Notes under the pieces: model-generated
The model's input: the letters and a program-made list of their open reading frames with translations, nothing else
The model's database searches: none
What the model was told of the DNA's origin: nothing
Program-made: the position numbers and the translations under genes
Assembly: GCA_905221605.1 (NCBI GenBank)
Contig: CAJNDS010002389.1
Span: 374,001 to 438,000 of the forward strand
Length of the DNA: 64,000 bases
Source of the DNA: Symbiodinium natans
Taxonomy: Eukaryota > Sar > Dinophyceae > Suessiales > Symbiodiniaceae
Direction: 5' to 3'
Shown here: piece after piece, positions 33,191 through 44,669 of the stretch
Position numbering within the stretch: the stretch's first letter is position 1
How the letters are laid out: every line of letters starts with the position of its first letter

Positions 33191-35325
33191 GGGATTTTAT
33201 GTTTTAAGGATATTATGCATTTTAAAATAGAAGAAAATCCTTAAAATCCGTAAAAAATAAAATCCGAGGCGCCGAATTTGGTTTTAGGAGAAGCCCCAAA
33301 CGATTTAAATTTTTAAAAATCCTTAAAATCCATAAAAAATAAAATCAAAATAAGTTATTTTTTAAGGATTTTAAGGATTTTATTCGATTTTAAAATGCAT
33401 AAAATCCTTAAAAAGTAAATTCGGCCTCTGATTTTATTTTTTAAGGATTTTATGCATTTTAAAATAGAAGAAAATCCTTAAAATCCGTAAAAAACAAAAT
33501 CCGAGGCGCCGAATTTGGTTTTAGGAGAAGCCCCAAACGATTTATTTTTTTAAAAATCCTTAAAATCCATAAAAAAATAAAATCAAAATAATTTATTTTT
33601 TAAGGATTTTAAGGATTTTATTCGATTTTAAAATGCATAAAATCCTTAAAAAATAAATTCGGCCTCTGATTTTATTTTTTAAGGATTTTATGCATTTCAA
33701 AAAAGAAGAAAATCCTTAAAATCCTTAAAAAATAAAATCCGAGGCCGAATTTGGTTTTAGGAGAAGCCCCAAACGATTTAAATTTTTAAACATCCTTAAA
33801 ATCCATAAAAAATAAAATCAAATTAATTTATTTTTTAAGGATTTTAAGGATTTTATTCGATTTTAAAATGCATAAAATCCTTTAAAAATAAATTCGGCCT
33901 CTGATATTATTTTTTTAAGGATTTTATGCATTTTAAAATAGAAGAAAATCCTTAAACTCCTTAAAAAATAAATTATTTTGATTTTATTTTTTATGGATTT
34001 TAAGGATTTTTAAAAATTTAAATCGTTTGGGGCTTCTCCTAAAACCAAATTCGGCCTCGGATTTTATTTTTTATGGATTTTAAGGATTTTCTTTTATTTT
34101 AAAATGCATAAAATCCTTAAAAAATAAAATCAGAGGCCGAATTTATTTTTTAAGGATTTTATGCATTTTAAAATCGAATAAAATCCTTAAAATCCTTAAA
34201 AAATAAATTATTTTGATTTTATTTTTTATGGATTTTAAGGATTTTTAAAAATTTAAATCGTTTGGGGCTTCTCCTAAAACCAAATTCGGCGCCTCGGATT
34301 TTGTTTTTTGCGGATTTTAAGGATTTTCTTCTATTATAAATCAAGCTCCTAGGCGCCTAAGCGCCTACTTCTTCAACCCTTAAAACCTTATGCATTTTAA
34401 AATAGAAGAAAATCCTTAAAATCCTCAAAAAATAAAATCAGAGGCCGAATTTATTTTTTAAGGATTTTATGCATTTTAAAATCGAATAAAATACTTAAAA
34501 TCCTTAAAAAATAAATTATTTTGATTTTATTTTTTATGGATTTTAAGGATTTTTAAAAATTTAAATCGTTTGGGGCTTCTCCTAAAACCAAATTCGGCCT
34601 CGGATTTTATTTTTTAAGGATTTTAAGGATTTTCTTCTATTTTAAAATGCATAAAATCCTTAAAAAATAAAATCAGAGGCCGAATTTATTTTTTTAAGGA
34701 TTTTATGCATTTTAAAATAGAAGAAAATCCTTAAAATCCTTAAAAAATAAATTATTTTGATTTTATTTTTTTTATGGATTTTAAGGATTTTTAAAAATTT
34801 AAATCGTTTGGGGCTTCTCCTAAAACCAAATTCGGCCTTTCTCCTATTTTAAAATGCATAAAATCCTTAAACAATAAAATCAGAGGCCGAATTTATTTTT
34901 TAAGGATTTTATGCATTTTAAAATCGAATAAAATCCTTAAAATCCTTAAACAACAAATTATTTTGATTTTATTTTTTATGGGTTTTAAGGATTTTTAAAA
35001 ATTTAAATCGTTTGGGGCTTCTCCTAAAACCAAATTCGGCCTCGGATTTTATTTTTTAAGGATTTTAAGGATTTTCTTCTATTTTAAAATGCATAAAATC
35101 CTTAAAAAATAAATTCGGCCTCTGATTTTATTTTTTAAGGATTTTATGCATTTTAAAATAGAAGAAAATCCTTAAAATCTTTAAAAAATAAATTATTTTG
35201 ATTTTATTTTTTATGGATTCTAAGGATTTTTAAAAATTTAAATCGTTTGGGGCTTCTCCTAAAACCAAATTCGGCGCCTCGGATTTTATTTTTTACGGAT
35301 TTTAAGGATTTTCTTCTATTTTAAA
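33191..35325. repeat. Copy-2 twin of the AT-rich inverted-repeat satellite
   Basis: Three forward landmarks (near 33281, 33520, 33755) and six reverse landmarks (near 34026, 34260, 34569, 34808, 35009, 35249). The forward half matches copy 1 closely. The reverse half has single-base changes and different spacings, for example a shortened unit near 34830-34850. Confidence 0.93.
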
Positions 35326-36489
35326 TCAAGCTCCTAGGCGCCTAAGCGCCTACTTCTTCAACCCTTAAAACCTTAAACCAGTTCCTAAGCTACCCCCTGC
35401 ACTAGTAGATCCTTAAACCCTAAGCTCCAAAGCTCCTAAGCTCCTCGGCGCCTACCGCCTAAACCCCTAAACCCCTAAACCCTTAAACCCTAAACCCTAA
35501 GCTCCTGAGGTCCTAAGCACCTAAGTGCCTACCCCCTAAATCCTTAAACCCTCCTAAGCTCCTAAGCTCCTAAGCGCCTAAGCGCCTACCCTTAAACCTT
35601 AAATCAAACCCTATACTCCTAGGCTCCGAAATCCTTAAACCTAAACCCTAAACCCTAAACCCTAAGCTCCTAAGCTCCTAAGAGCCTCAGCGCCTACCCC
35701 CTAACCCTGAGACCCCGGGACCCCTTTTTAAATTTGAAAAATCCTTGCCTTCTTCTACGCTGAAATTTTCTAGGTTTTAAGGATGTTAAGAGATTTTAAT
35801 ATTTAACAGGAGCTTTCGTTTTTGAGGTTGAGGGCACGCTAGGGCTGACAAAAACCCTATGCTAGGGTTTACAAAAATTAAAACCCTTTCGCTTGAACGT
35901 GTTTACAAACACACCTTCGTTTTCGAGGATGGGGGCACACCCAGGCTTACAAAAATCCCGTCGTTTTTGAAGTTTAGGACACACTAGGGTTTACGCAAAA
36001 ATGCAGGCGCACCAGGTTGATAAACAAACCTTTCGTTTTTTGATGTTGAGGACATATCAAGGTCAAATCGAACCTTTTCGTTAAAGCAATGATGGTGCTT
36101 TAAGGTTTTGCAAAACAACAACGTTCCTTAACGTTGTTGCAGTCTTACTTTTTCAATGCTTCAAGATGTTTACCAGGCTACAAGAAGTGCATTTTTGTAA
36201 ACAAATCGTATGATTGAGGTCTCTGGTCTCCACCCTACAGTTTAATTTTAACGCTACGCGACCCGCCTCGGCCCGGCCCAGCGCATCCGCGTGAGCATGG
36301 TGATTCCGCAGCGCCCAAGTCGCTGGACCCCAAGCAATAAGGGTTGGGTTGAGGGTTGAGGGTTGAGGGTTTTTAGGGCTCAAGGTTCACGCTTTGGGGT
36401 TGAGGGTTTTTTTGGGTTTAGGGTTCGGCTTGGAGTGATCGTAGGGTTGAGCCAGGCCCCTTAAGGTTTAAGGCGACTCTTCGGCAGGG

Positions 36490-37310
36490 TGGGGGGAGGG
36501 GGGGTTGGGGGGAGGAGGGGGGGGGGGGGGGGGTGGGGGAAGGGGGGGGGGTGGGGGGTGGGGTGGGCCCTGCTGGGCGAACCGTCCGCTTGCGGACCCC
36601 GGTTTTTCAGGGGGGGTACCCATTTGAGGCCAAAAAAAGGGGTCCCAAAAAGGGCTTTGGGTGGGGGGAGGATTTGGGGGGTGCCTGTTCTGACAACCTA
36701 TACAAATGCGGATTTGCGGCCGTGCTCACACCAGTTGAGCCTCCGGCCCTCAAGCCAGCGCGTCGGAGCAGGAAAACTCCGCCTTTCACAAACACCTTAT
36801 GTGAGCAAGCGCCAAAACCCCCAGCCATTCAATTAAGCAAGGGGTGGACACGAATGCCCAAAACCCTGTAAAACGATGGGAACACTTGAAAAGCGACACC
36901 CCTAGGTTATGAACCATTGGGTGTGCTATAGCGACACCTACAAACATCAAGCCCCGCTTGTTGCGTCCATTAGCACCTCGAGCCCAGCCGCTCATGTGAG
37001 CCCAGCCGCTCGGGAAGGGGTGGGGGGGGGGGGGGAGGGGGGTAGGGGGGGGGGTAAGGGGGGGGGGGGCAGTAGGGGGGGTAGGGGGGGGGGGTAGGGG
37101 GGGGTCGAGGTGGGCGGTGGGGAAAAAGGGGAAAAAGGGGGGGGCCCTGCTTGGAAGGGCTGCAACTGCCTCTGGTCCTGGCGAACCATCCGCTTGCGGA
37201 CCCTGCTCACCTAGGGGGGGTACCCATTTGAGGCAAAAAAAGGGGTCCGAAAAAGGGCTTTGCGTCTGGGAAGAGTTGGAGGGGGGTCCTGTTCTGACTA
37301 CCTATACACC
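36490..37310 (+). repeat. G-rich family F region, two diverged units
   Basis: Two units, about 36490-36720 and 37010-37310, each have a poly-G and GGGT block, then CGCTTGCGGACC, GGGGGGTACCCATTTGAGGC, an A/G-rich AAAAAAAGGGGTCC and a CTGTTCTGAC end. They are separated by about 290 bp of other sequence. Glycine-rich or proline-rich frames are artefacts. Confidence 0.75.
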
Positions 37311-37564
37311 TTCGGCCCGAGGCCTCGGCGGATATTTTGCGGTAACCATAACTAAAACTGTTTGCATCGTTCAGTTGCAGTGATTGCGCCCAATGTGATA
37401 TCTTGAGCCTCCCAAATATTATGAAAAAATGAAGACCTGAATTCAAAATACTATAAAAAATGAAGACCTGAATTCAATTATTCAAAATGTTCAGATTATG
37501 GGCTCTCTAAAAGACTTAACACCCTTTAAATAGCTCAGTGTGGTTCTTTTATTCATCGTATCTC

Positions 37565-37609
37565 TCTCCATCTTTTTCTCTTTCGCTCTCGCTTTCTCTC
37601 TGTCTCTCC

Positions 37610-37669
<60 letters not shown>

Positions 37670-37735
37670 CCCTCTCTCTTCTCTTTGTCTCTGTCTCTCT
37701 CTGTCTCTCTCCTTCTCTGCCTCCTTCCCTCCTTC
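37565..37735 (+). repeat. (CT)n microsatellite and pyrimidine tract
   Basis: About 27 uninterrupted CT dinucleotides at 37611-37665, with interrupted CT on both sides. Serine/leucine and Arg/Glu frames are artefacts. Confidence 0.95.
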
Positions 37736-38499
37736 CTGCCATCATTCCTTTCTCTTCCCCTCTTCCTTCTTCTTGTTCTTTCCTCTTTCCTCCTCGCCCC
37801 TCCCGTTTTTTACTTGCCATTCAACATCCTTCAAGAAGTGTCCCCTTTTGCCCTTTCGCAGTCTTCTCTCAAACCCCTGGGAGGCCCTTTCAGGGAGCCC
37901 CTTCAAGGAACCCGAAAACGGCGGGGCCCTGGTGGATATTGAAAGAAGCAGATTCGCAGAAGGAGGGAAGGAGAACGACAGACACGGAGCAAGAGATAGA
38001 GAAACAGAAAAAGGAGAGAGAAGCAACTGTCCTCTCCAAGCTGTTTTCAGAGTGGCCCCAAAGACTGGGGTGGGCGTGAGTTCGCCCCTTGCCACTCGAA
38101 AGCCTCCCTTTCTTGAAAGAAACAAGAGGCAGGAACCCCTTCTGTCAAAGAATCCGTGTCAGAAGACAAAAGGATACTGCGATAGCCCCTCATTCGTATT
38201 TTAATTCCTCCCAAATGCTTTCGGCTCTTTTGCTTGATAGATGAGTGGGTCCGTCCGCTCCGATTGAAATGAGAGAGTTTATTTTCTTAGAATGAACCGT
38301 TCCGTGTATTCTTAATCAGAGGTAGCCCTGCCTATGTTGAATACAGATGAGGGCGTTGTCCTGAAAGGCCCTCCTGTTCTAAGGAACACCGTGAACGATA
38401 GAACCCTTCATTTGAAAAGGAATCAACGAGTCCATCCAGTATTTCAATAAATGACAGGATTTCGTTGTTCTTCTGGAATGCTATTGTCTTTAAGAAGCT

Positions 38500-38665
38500 T
38501 TCTTTCTCCTTCCTTTCGTTTTCGCTCTTCGTGCGCCCGCTTTCTGCACTCTCCCTTTCTTGTGTCCCTTTTGCGGCCCTTTCTTCCTCTGTTCCTTTTG
38601 TCATTAAGTAGGGGGGGTAGAAGAAGGGCAAGGTTAAGCAAGGAGAATGAAGGGAATGATATGAT
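38500..38665 (+). repeat. Diverged direct duplication, left copy
   Basis: The stretch CTCTGTTCCTTTTGTCATTA then AGTAGG, and TTAAGCAAGGAGAATGAAGG, recurs at 39257-39415 with about 80% similarity by eye. The offset is about 755-765 bp. Confidence 0.8.
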
Positions 38666-39256
38666 GGAAGGAGGACTTCTCCAGCTCCTCGTAACTACTT
38701 CTCTACATGTCTCTGTGTGGTTTTTCTTCTTGGCAATATGGGGGCTCTTGGAGGCCCCTGGGAGACGCTCTCTGAAGGCCGCCCGAAACTCTTGGGGCGG
38801 CTCAGAGGGGTCTGGAGTGTGTGGAAAGAGGCAGTGCGGGACCATGTCCAGAACAGGACCCATCGTTTGTACAGGGTCCGCCTCGTAAAGTCAGAAAGGA
38901 TGAGCAATTGAACAGAAAACGCCGGGGAGCACCGGAGTGAGAGAGATGGAGACAGATAGAGAAGCAAAGAGAAGGAGACAACAATTAGGGAGAAGAGGAA
39001 GAAGGAAGACAGTGGAAGAGCGACAGATAGGGGAACAGGGTGAAGGAAACAAAAACAATGAAGGAGAGAAGAAGGAAGCGATGGTGAAAAGAGGGCCGCT
39101 TGGAGAACAAAAAGGGGTCAAGCAGGACACTTGTTTTTGTTATCCACTGTTCCTTTTCCTCACCCCTTACACTTATGTCCCGAGCATTGCTCACGCCTTT
39201 CTTCCACGGTCTTTGTCCTTCATTTCTCCTCTCTATCTCTCTATCTTCCCTCTAGC

Positions 39257-39415
39257 TCTCCTTCCTTTCTTTTCCATGTTCGTTCTCCTCCTTGACCCCG
39301 CTCTCGCTTTTCTCGTGTCCAGCCCATGAGCCTTTCCTCTTCTGTTCCTTTTGCCATTAAGTAGGGAGATAGAAAAGGCAAGCTTAAGCAAGGAGAATGA
39401 AGGGCATTATAAGAT
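39257..39415 (+). repeat. Diverged direct duplication, right copy
   Basis: Partner of 38500-38665, with the same order of motifs (TTCTGTTCCTTTTGCCATTA, TTAAGCAAGGAGAATGAAGG). The sequence between the copies is unrelated purine- and pyrimidine-rich DNA. Confidence 0.8.
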
Positions 39416-39765
39416 TGCGGACTATGGTCTGTCTCTTTCTGCGAGGAAAGGAAGAGGTGAGGGGAGGGGAGGAGAGGCAATGTCTCATGTCGAGCTGGGA
39501 GGGAGGGTTGGATGCTACTGGAAGCTCTAGCCTCTAAAGGCCCCTGCATTCGGGAGGCCCCTGAGATATAGCAACATTGGGATGGGATAGGGTATCTCTC
39601 GCTTCCTCTTCTGAGCCATGTTTCCTCACCCCGACGGCGGAGTCCTCCACGTGGGCGAGGGAAGGGACTCAGCTAGGGGTAAGGTAGTGCCTCTACTGAG
39701 ACCAACTCCATACCCTGAGGGGTGTCACCTTTGTCACTTTGGTTGGTTACAGTTTGGTGGGCCTT

Positions 39766-40245
39766 TTATACTGATGGGGTGAGAGTGCCGCCAATTCTCT
39801 TAACGGCATCCGCACTCTTGCGGTCTTGCTCCACTGGTCCCGTGCCATTGGGTTTCTTTGTTCGGGGGAAGGTGTTGGGGGGGGTGCTCATGGAGTGCCT
39901 TCGCCGCCTTCTCTCGAAGCGGTGTCGTGTCGGGCAGCTTCCTGGGTGGGCTGTCGGACGAAGATACTCTCGGTCAAGTTCTTCTCGAGGTTTTTGCGGT
40001 AACTTCACACCCAGAGTACCCTCACTCGCTTGTTCACATGCTGTTGCGAGTGTGTCGTCGTTTTCAGCCGGTTCGGAATCGGCGAAATCGGGCCTGTTGA
40101 CAGCTTCTACGAAAAAGGCGGGTTCGTGGCGGGGGGAGGCGTCGATACGTCGTGGTCGGATTTTGCCTGTCAAGGGATTGGCTGGCACGACTAGCCGAAG
40201 GGTGCAGGGGGACACGATCCCCTTGTGGCGGTGTTTTGGCCACAT
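39766..40245 (-). CDS. Candidate coding exon, hypothetical protein (159 codons)
   Basis: The function is not recognised. The frame has an ATG at 40245, is open upstream to a TAG at 40279-40281, and closes with TAA at 39766-39768. Residues are well mixed: a basic, hydrophobic beginning, an acidic segment in the middle (ADSEPAENDDTLATACEQAS), then a K/R/E-rich segment and a basic tail. Codons read naturally throughout, unlike most frames here. No zinc finger, kinase or reverse-transcriptase motif is seen. The plus strand is also open across the same stretch (39722-40342, 206 codons), but that product is serine-, arginine- and tryptophan-rich and less convincing. It could be one exon of a longer gene or a transposon-encoded fragment. 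Confidence 0.35.
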   Translation of the reverse strand: MWPKHRHKGIVSPCTLRLVVPANPLTGKIRPRRIDASPRHEPAFFVEAVNRPDFADSEPAENDDTLATACEQASEGTLGVKLPQKPREELDREYLRPTAHPGSCPTRHRFERRRRRHSMSTPPNTFPRTKKPNGTGPVEQDRKSADAVKRIGGTLTPSV

Positions 40246-40943
40246 GCCAACACCAATGGCAAGCCCGACCCCCCCTTGCTATGTTTCTGCTTTTTTGCCT
40301 GTTCGACAAGGGATGTGCCGGGACCTCTGTAGATCGATTTGACCGTAGGCGAACACTCGCTACGGATGCATTTTTGTTGTTTTTTTTCAGATGGGTGAGC
40401 GGGAGGTGGGCGATTTGGATTTGCTTTTTCTCTTTGGTTTGGGCTTGTCGCTCTGCTGGTCCAGGTACGTGTATAGTCGCCAAACCAAACACCTGACCTG
40501 TCCTGTCCATTTTTCCTCATTTCTTCCTTGTTCCATCCTTTCTCACTCGATTTCGCCCCCCCCCCCTTCCCTCGCCTTGTTCCATGCCCTGTCCACATCC
40601 TTCTCAAACGAGAAAGCAAGAGAACGATGAGAAGGAGAGGTGAGAGGGACGAAAAAGGCAAGGAAATGAAGATTTCGCCCTGCCCTCTCTGTCACTTTTC
40701 TCATCCGCTTTCACCCCTTCCCTCTCATCACTCCATGCTCTATGCTAAGAAAGGAATAGGAGAGGAAGAGAGGAGTGGGAGGAAGAAGATTGGCAGAGGA
40801 AAAAGGGACTTCTTCCCTTTCATTTAGCTTTGGCTTACGGTATCCCAAACACCAAAATACAGATGGGTCTTTGGGAGGGGGGCTTGAAAATTCTACAGAC
40901 TTTAGCAGAGCATATGAAATATTGAACTACTGGACCCCAGGGC

Positions 40944-41390
40944 CGAGTAAGCGCTCCAGCTGCTTAATCGGGTTGACGATGCCGGGGAACTCTCCCCGAG
41001 AATCTTCAATCCTGATCCTTCGGCCTCAAGGCCGATTGAGCGCTCCGCCTGCTTAATCGGCCCTGGGTTTGAAGATTGAACATGCCCGGGAACTCTCCCC
41101 GGAGCACCTTCAATCCTGGATTCTCAACCCTGGGCCGACTAGGCAGATGAAGTGCTTAATCGGCAGGGGTCTGGGGTTGAAGATACTCCTGGGAGAGTTC
41201 CCCGGCATATTCAATCTTCAATCTTCAATCCAAGGGCCGATTAAGCAGCAGGTGGAGCGCTTAATCGGCCCTGTGTTTGAAGGTTGAAGATTGAAGATGC
41301 CCGGGAACTCTCCCCGGAGCATCTTCAATCCGGGGAGAGTTCCCCGGCGTCTTCAATCTTCAATCGTCAAACCCAGGGCCGATTAAGCAC
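40944..41390. repeat. Array of palindromic modules
   Basis: Two modules alternate. One is GGGCCGATTAAGC ... GCTTAATCGGCCC; the clearest example is 41234-41246 paired with 41259-41271, a perfect 13-bp stem with a 12-nt loop. The other is GGGGAACTCTCCCCGG, which is self-complementary apart from its centre and is flanked by CTTCAATC/GATTGAAG. The modules occur at least five times each in both orientations. Confidence 0.85.
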
Positions 41391-41679
41391 TGTCTTGGCC
41401 CCCCCTTCACAAAACATATTATCTCTACTTTGTTGTCCAGAAGCAGATGTTGGCGCGTAAGGCCTTTTCACACCCGAAAACATCTCTCAGTCAGCAAAAC
41501 GCAAAGAGAAAGTACGTAGAATAGGTGCCCACATCAAGTGTGTATATAGGATAAATGTATGGCGTATCAAATACCGATAGCGGAGAACGAACCATGAGAC
41601 TCAGAAGTATTCGAGCGCATAGGGTAATGCGGAAAATCATTTACTTTAAGCCCCAGGGACACGAGAATACTGTGAGCAA

Positions 41680-41937
41680 ATGTCCTTTCGCGATTTCCTG
41701 AGACCTTCCAACAGGCTGCAAGTAATTGCTCGCAAGTATCTTGCTTTTTCATTCTCAATGCTTCCCACAGGTCTCCCATCATGGTTATCATTTGTCAAGG
41801 ATGATGCTTATTCTCCAATTATCCGCAAGACCCACAGGCGCTTAAAGTCTTACGTAATACTCGTCCAAAGCAACAGGATATCACATCCTGACTACAAAAA
41901 GTATACGAAACCTTGGTTTATGTTGTGCGTCTCGTAA
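41680..41937 (+). CDS. Unrecognised open frame, 85 codons
   Basis: The function is not recognised. The ATG-initiated frame has mixed residues (for example FVKDDAYSPIIRKTHRRLKS), a hydrophobic patch around residues 20-38 and a basic C-terminal half. It ends at TAA next to the tandem duplication at 41924. A minus-strand frame of 74 codons overlaps its start (41567-41791). It may be a small gene, a final exon or chance. Confidence 0.2.
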   Translation: MSFRDFLRPSNRLQVIARKYLAFSFSMLPTGLPSWLSFVKDDAYSPIIRKTHRRLKSYVILVQSNRISHPDYKKYTKPWFMLCVS

Positions 41938-42240
41938 GAAGAAATGACATAGCGTGCTACGGGAACTGTGCTGTTAAGCCTTTATATAGCGAGGGTTTAG
42001 TGGTTTAGAGTTGAAGGGGAAGGCCAGAAAGTCTTTTCAGATGCCTCGCTGTTTTATTTTTTGTCACCGTGTTTTAGGCGGTTGTACGTCTCGTAGGAAT
42101 AAATGGTTTCTGATATAGCATGCTACGGGAACTGTGCCGTTATATCTCAATGTACCGAGGGTTTAGGGTGGTTTAGAGTTGAAGGGGTAGGCCAGAAGGT
42201 TTTGTTTAGCTACTTTGCTGTTAGATTTTTGTTTTCATTC
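41924..42240 (+). repeat. Diverged tandem duplication, about 157-bp unit
   Basis: 41924-42074 and 42081-42240 share TTGTGCGTCTCGTAAGAA / TTGTACGTCTCGTAGGAA, GCTACGGGAACTGTGC, GGTTTAGAGTTGAAGGGG and GCTGTT, in order. Both units contain a GAGGGTTTAG motif that only resembles the telomere repeat. Confidence 0.85.
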
Positions 42241-42816
42241 TTTTCACCTTTTCACCCTTATCTTATCTTCATCTCTTCTCTCTCTCTCTCTATCTTCTTC
42301 TTCTTCTGCTGGGCTTGCAGTTCTCCCTTCCTCTCTGTCATTTCTGCGTATTGTTCTTTCCGTTCTTGCTTCTCTTTCTATTTCTCCACTTTCCTTCCTC
42401 TCCTTCCTGCTTCTTAGCTTTCCACCAGAAAAAGAAAATGAAAGAACGGCAAACTCGTCTTGGTTTATCACTGATCACCAATGAGACAGGAGAGAAGAAC
42501 AAGGAATAGAGCAATGAAGTCGAGGAAGGGGCAGATGATGAGAGCGAGGGCGTCTTGCTTTCCCTGAGCTTTCGGTTCCTTTCATTTGTCCTTTCTTCTT
42601 ATGAAGAGAAAAGGGAGAAGAGCAGAGGATGAAGGCAAGGGAAGAGAAAACGTGTGAGCCGAGCGAAAGAGGAGTTCTCCCTTCCTGTCCCCACCATCTG
42701 CCTTCATCCTATCTTTTCCTTTTTGTTCTCTGTTGTCCTTATTCTCCGCAGAAAGTTTTGGAAAGGAGGGGAGGAAGGAAAGAGGGGAGGGGAGGGATGA
42801 GAGAGCAAGAGATGGC

Positions 42817-42927
<111 letters not shown>

Positions 42928-43299
42928 CAGAGCGAAGAAGAGAGAGAGAGAGAGGGAGATTAACAAAAGAAAAATCTTGAGAGGGAAGGAAAGGAGAGAT
43001 AAACACATCGAGATGAAGTGGTGTTTTCCCTTTCCCCTTCCTTGGTGTTATATCAGGTAAACAAAAACAATACTAATAGGAAAAGGCTAAAAGCGGCTGA
43101 AACAACAATATGGTCATGGGAATATTTATCAACAAAAGAGTATATTATCGTCTTAATTAAAGCAACACACTTGAGGGCGCTCAGGGTTTGTCATTTCCAG
43201 CAGCTCCTGTAGTTAGCGTTATTTATGTTATTATTGATTTTTTAAAGTAGTATATTTATCGCAAACACCAGACCCTTAGACGAGGGTTGAATGGAAAAC

Positions 43300-44580
43300 G
43301 GAATGAGAGGTAGGTGGCGAAGCCCTAGGAAAATAAGAGATGTGATGCCAAACATGGGAGCCCTGAGCCGTGAACCGAACTAGCCCTAAGCCATAAATTT
43401 TTCCTTAAACCTAAACCCCACAAATTGTATGTGTGAATTGAACCGTTTAAATAGCAAACAAAAAGGAAGTGCCAAATAGACCCTAAAGGTCCATGCCACA
43501 TAGCAGTCAAGGCCTGGACCCTCAAGCTGAAGGAAGAGCCTTTGGGACGATTCCGGTGCATGCCGAGAGCGTGCGGATAGGAGAGCCAGCGTGGTGAGGA
43601 GATTCGTTTCAGCCCAGGAGTTAGGCGAATTTCGAGCCCCTAAAAACCCCCGAAACCCTCACAGAGATCATACACCAACCCCTCTCCACCAACATGAAAT
43701 CGTCGAACGAGCTTTCACACCCCGGAGTGTCACAACTCAGACCGAAGACAAAAGCGTCGTGAGCCGGGGACAAAATGAACTCCCAAGGCATGCGATCCGG
43801 GATCAATGCGGGTTGGGCGCTAATTGGTTGAATGGTTTTTGGTTCATGTTAAATATGGGAGTCTCCAATGCTTCATGTTGGCCTGAGCCTTCTTGTCCCG
43901 CTCCCCTCCTCCTTCCCCCCCCCCCCCGCGCCCCCTCAACCCCGACCCTCCTCACCCCCGCCCCCCCTCACCCCCCCTCCTGTTGCTTGGTGCAGCTTAC
44001 TTGGAGATCAACGTAAGGTCGTAGTCCGCAAGCGATGCTGATGTGTCCTGACACATAGTGACATAATACGCTTTTTGCTTCTCGCTTCATTCTCTCCAGT
44101 CCTCTCGGCAGCTCGCAGTTAGACATGCTTGACACAAACCTGGTTGCAGCTGTAAGCAGTAATCCAAAATGGCAGAGAGCTAGAACGTGTTCCCGTTTAA
44201 AGACTTGAGGGGCTGATGGGTTGAAGGTCTGCAGTGTCACAGACATCCTTGAAGGATGCTGGACCTAGCGTAGGCGTTCGAGAAGTTCTTGCAATCCAAG
44301 GGTCCTGGCTTCTTTGGGCCGGTGTTCTTCTGAAAATCAGAATCCTAACGCTCTGAAGTGTCATTTTAAGTTATTACAGATCCTGCCGGCTCTTCTCCTT
44401 CAAATAATACGGAGCATTAGGGAGCCTTGGGCTACATACCCCTTGAACCCCCCTCCCTTAAGAACCCTCTAACCACAAGCCAGCTCTATGTCAGGACGCT
44501 TGGCGTATCGCTCTGGCGATCTCGCACGTCGTCGGGGAGGTCGCATTGCCTTCGCCGGCCGCCGGACTCCCAGGAACAGA
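43300..44580. other. Anonymous segment, no gene recognised
   Basis: There are short frames on both strands and a C-rich tract at 43900-43980. A 22-bp exact reverse match to 20143-20164 lies at 43471-43492. Nothing else is visible. Confidence 0.6.
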
Positions 44581-44583
44581 CAA

Positions 44584-44665
44584 GGGGGTTTGTATAGATC
44601 CCCAAATGGTGGGCTCCCCTTCTTGTAAGGACCCCAGTAAGGTACCCCTGAACTCGTAAACCCCC
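44584..44665 (-). mobile_element. Family A MITE-like element with ACAA flanking duplication
   Basis: This is an 82-bp, slightly shortened copy. GGGGGTTTGTATAGATCCCC is at the left and TGAACTCGTAAACCCCC at the right, with GTAAGGACCCCAGTAAGGTA inside. The flanks are ACAA at 44580-44583 and ACAA at 44666-44669, a perfect 4-bp duplication. Confidence 0.85.
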
Positions 44666-44669
44666 ACAA

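Noticed and set aside
37491-38204. Serine/leucine-rich and Arg/Glu-rich frames around the CT tract
   Set aside because: Both strands are open because of the dinucleotide repeat. No residue pattern of a known protein remains outside it.
39722-40342. 206-codon plus-strand frame as a gene
   Set aside because: Its residues are Ser/Arg/Trp/Cys-skewed and it is antisense to the more natural minus-strand frame. It was kept only as an alternative.
40944-41390. CRISPR array or prokaryotic terminator cluster
   Set aside because: The repeats are palindromic modules of changing orientation without equal-length spacers, and there is no sign of bacterial genes.
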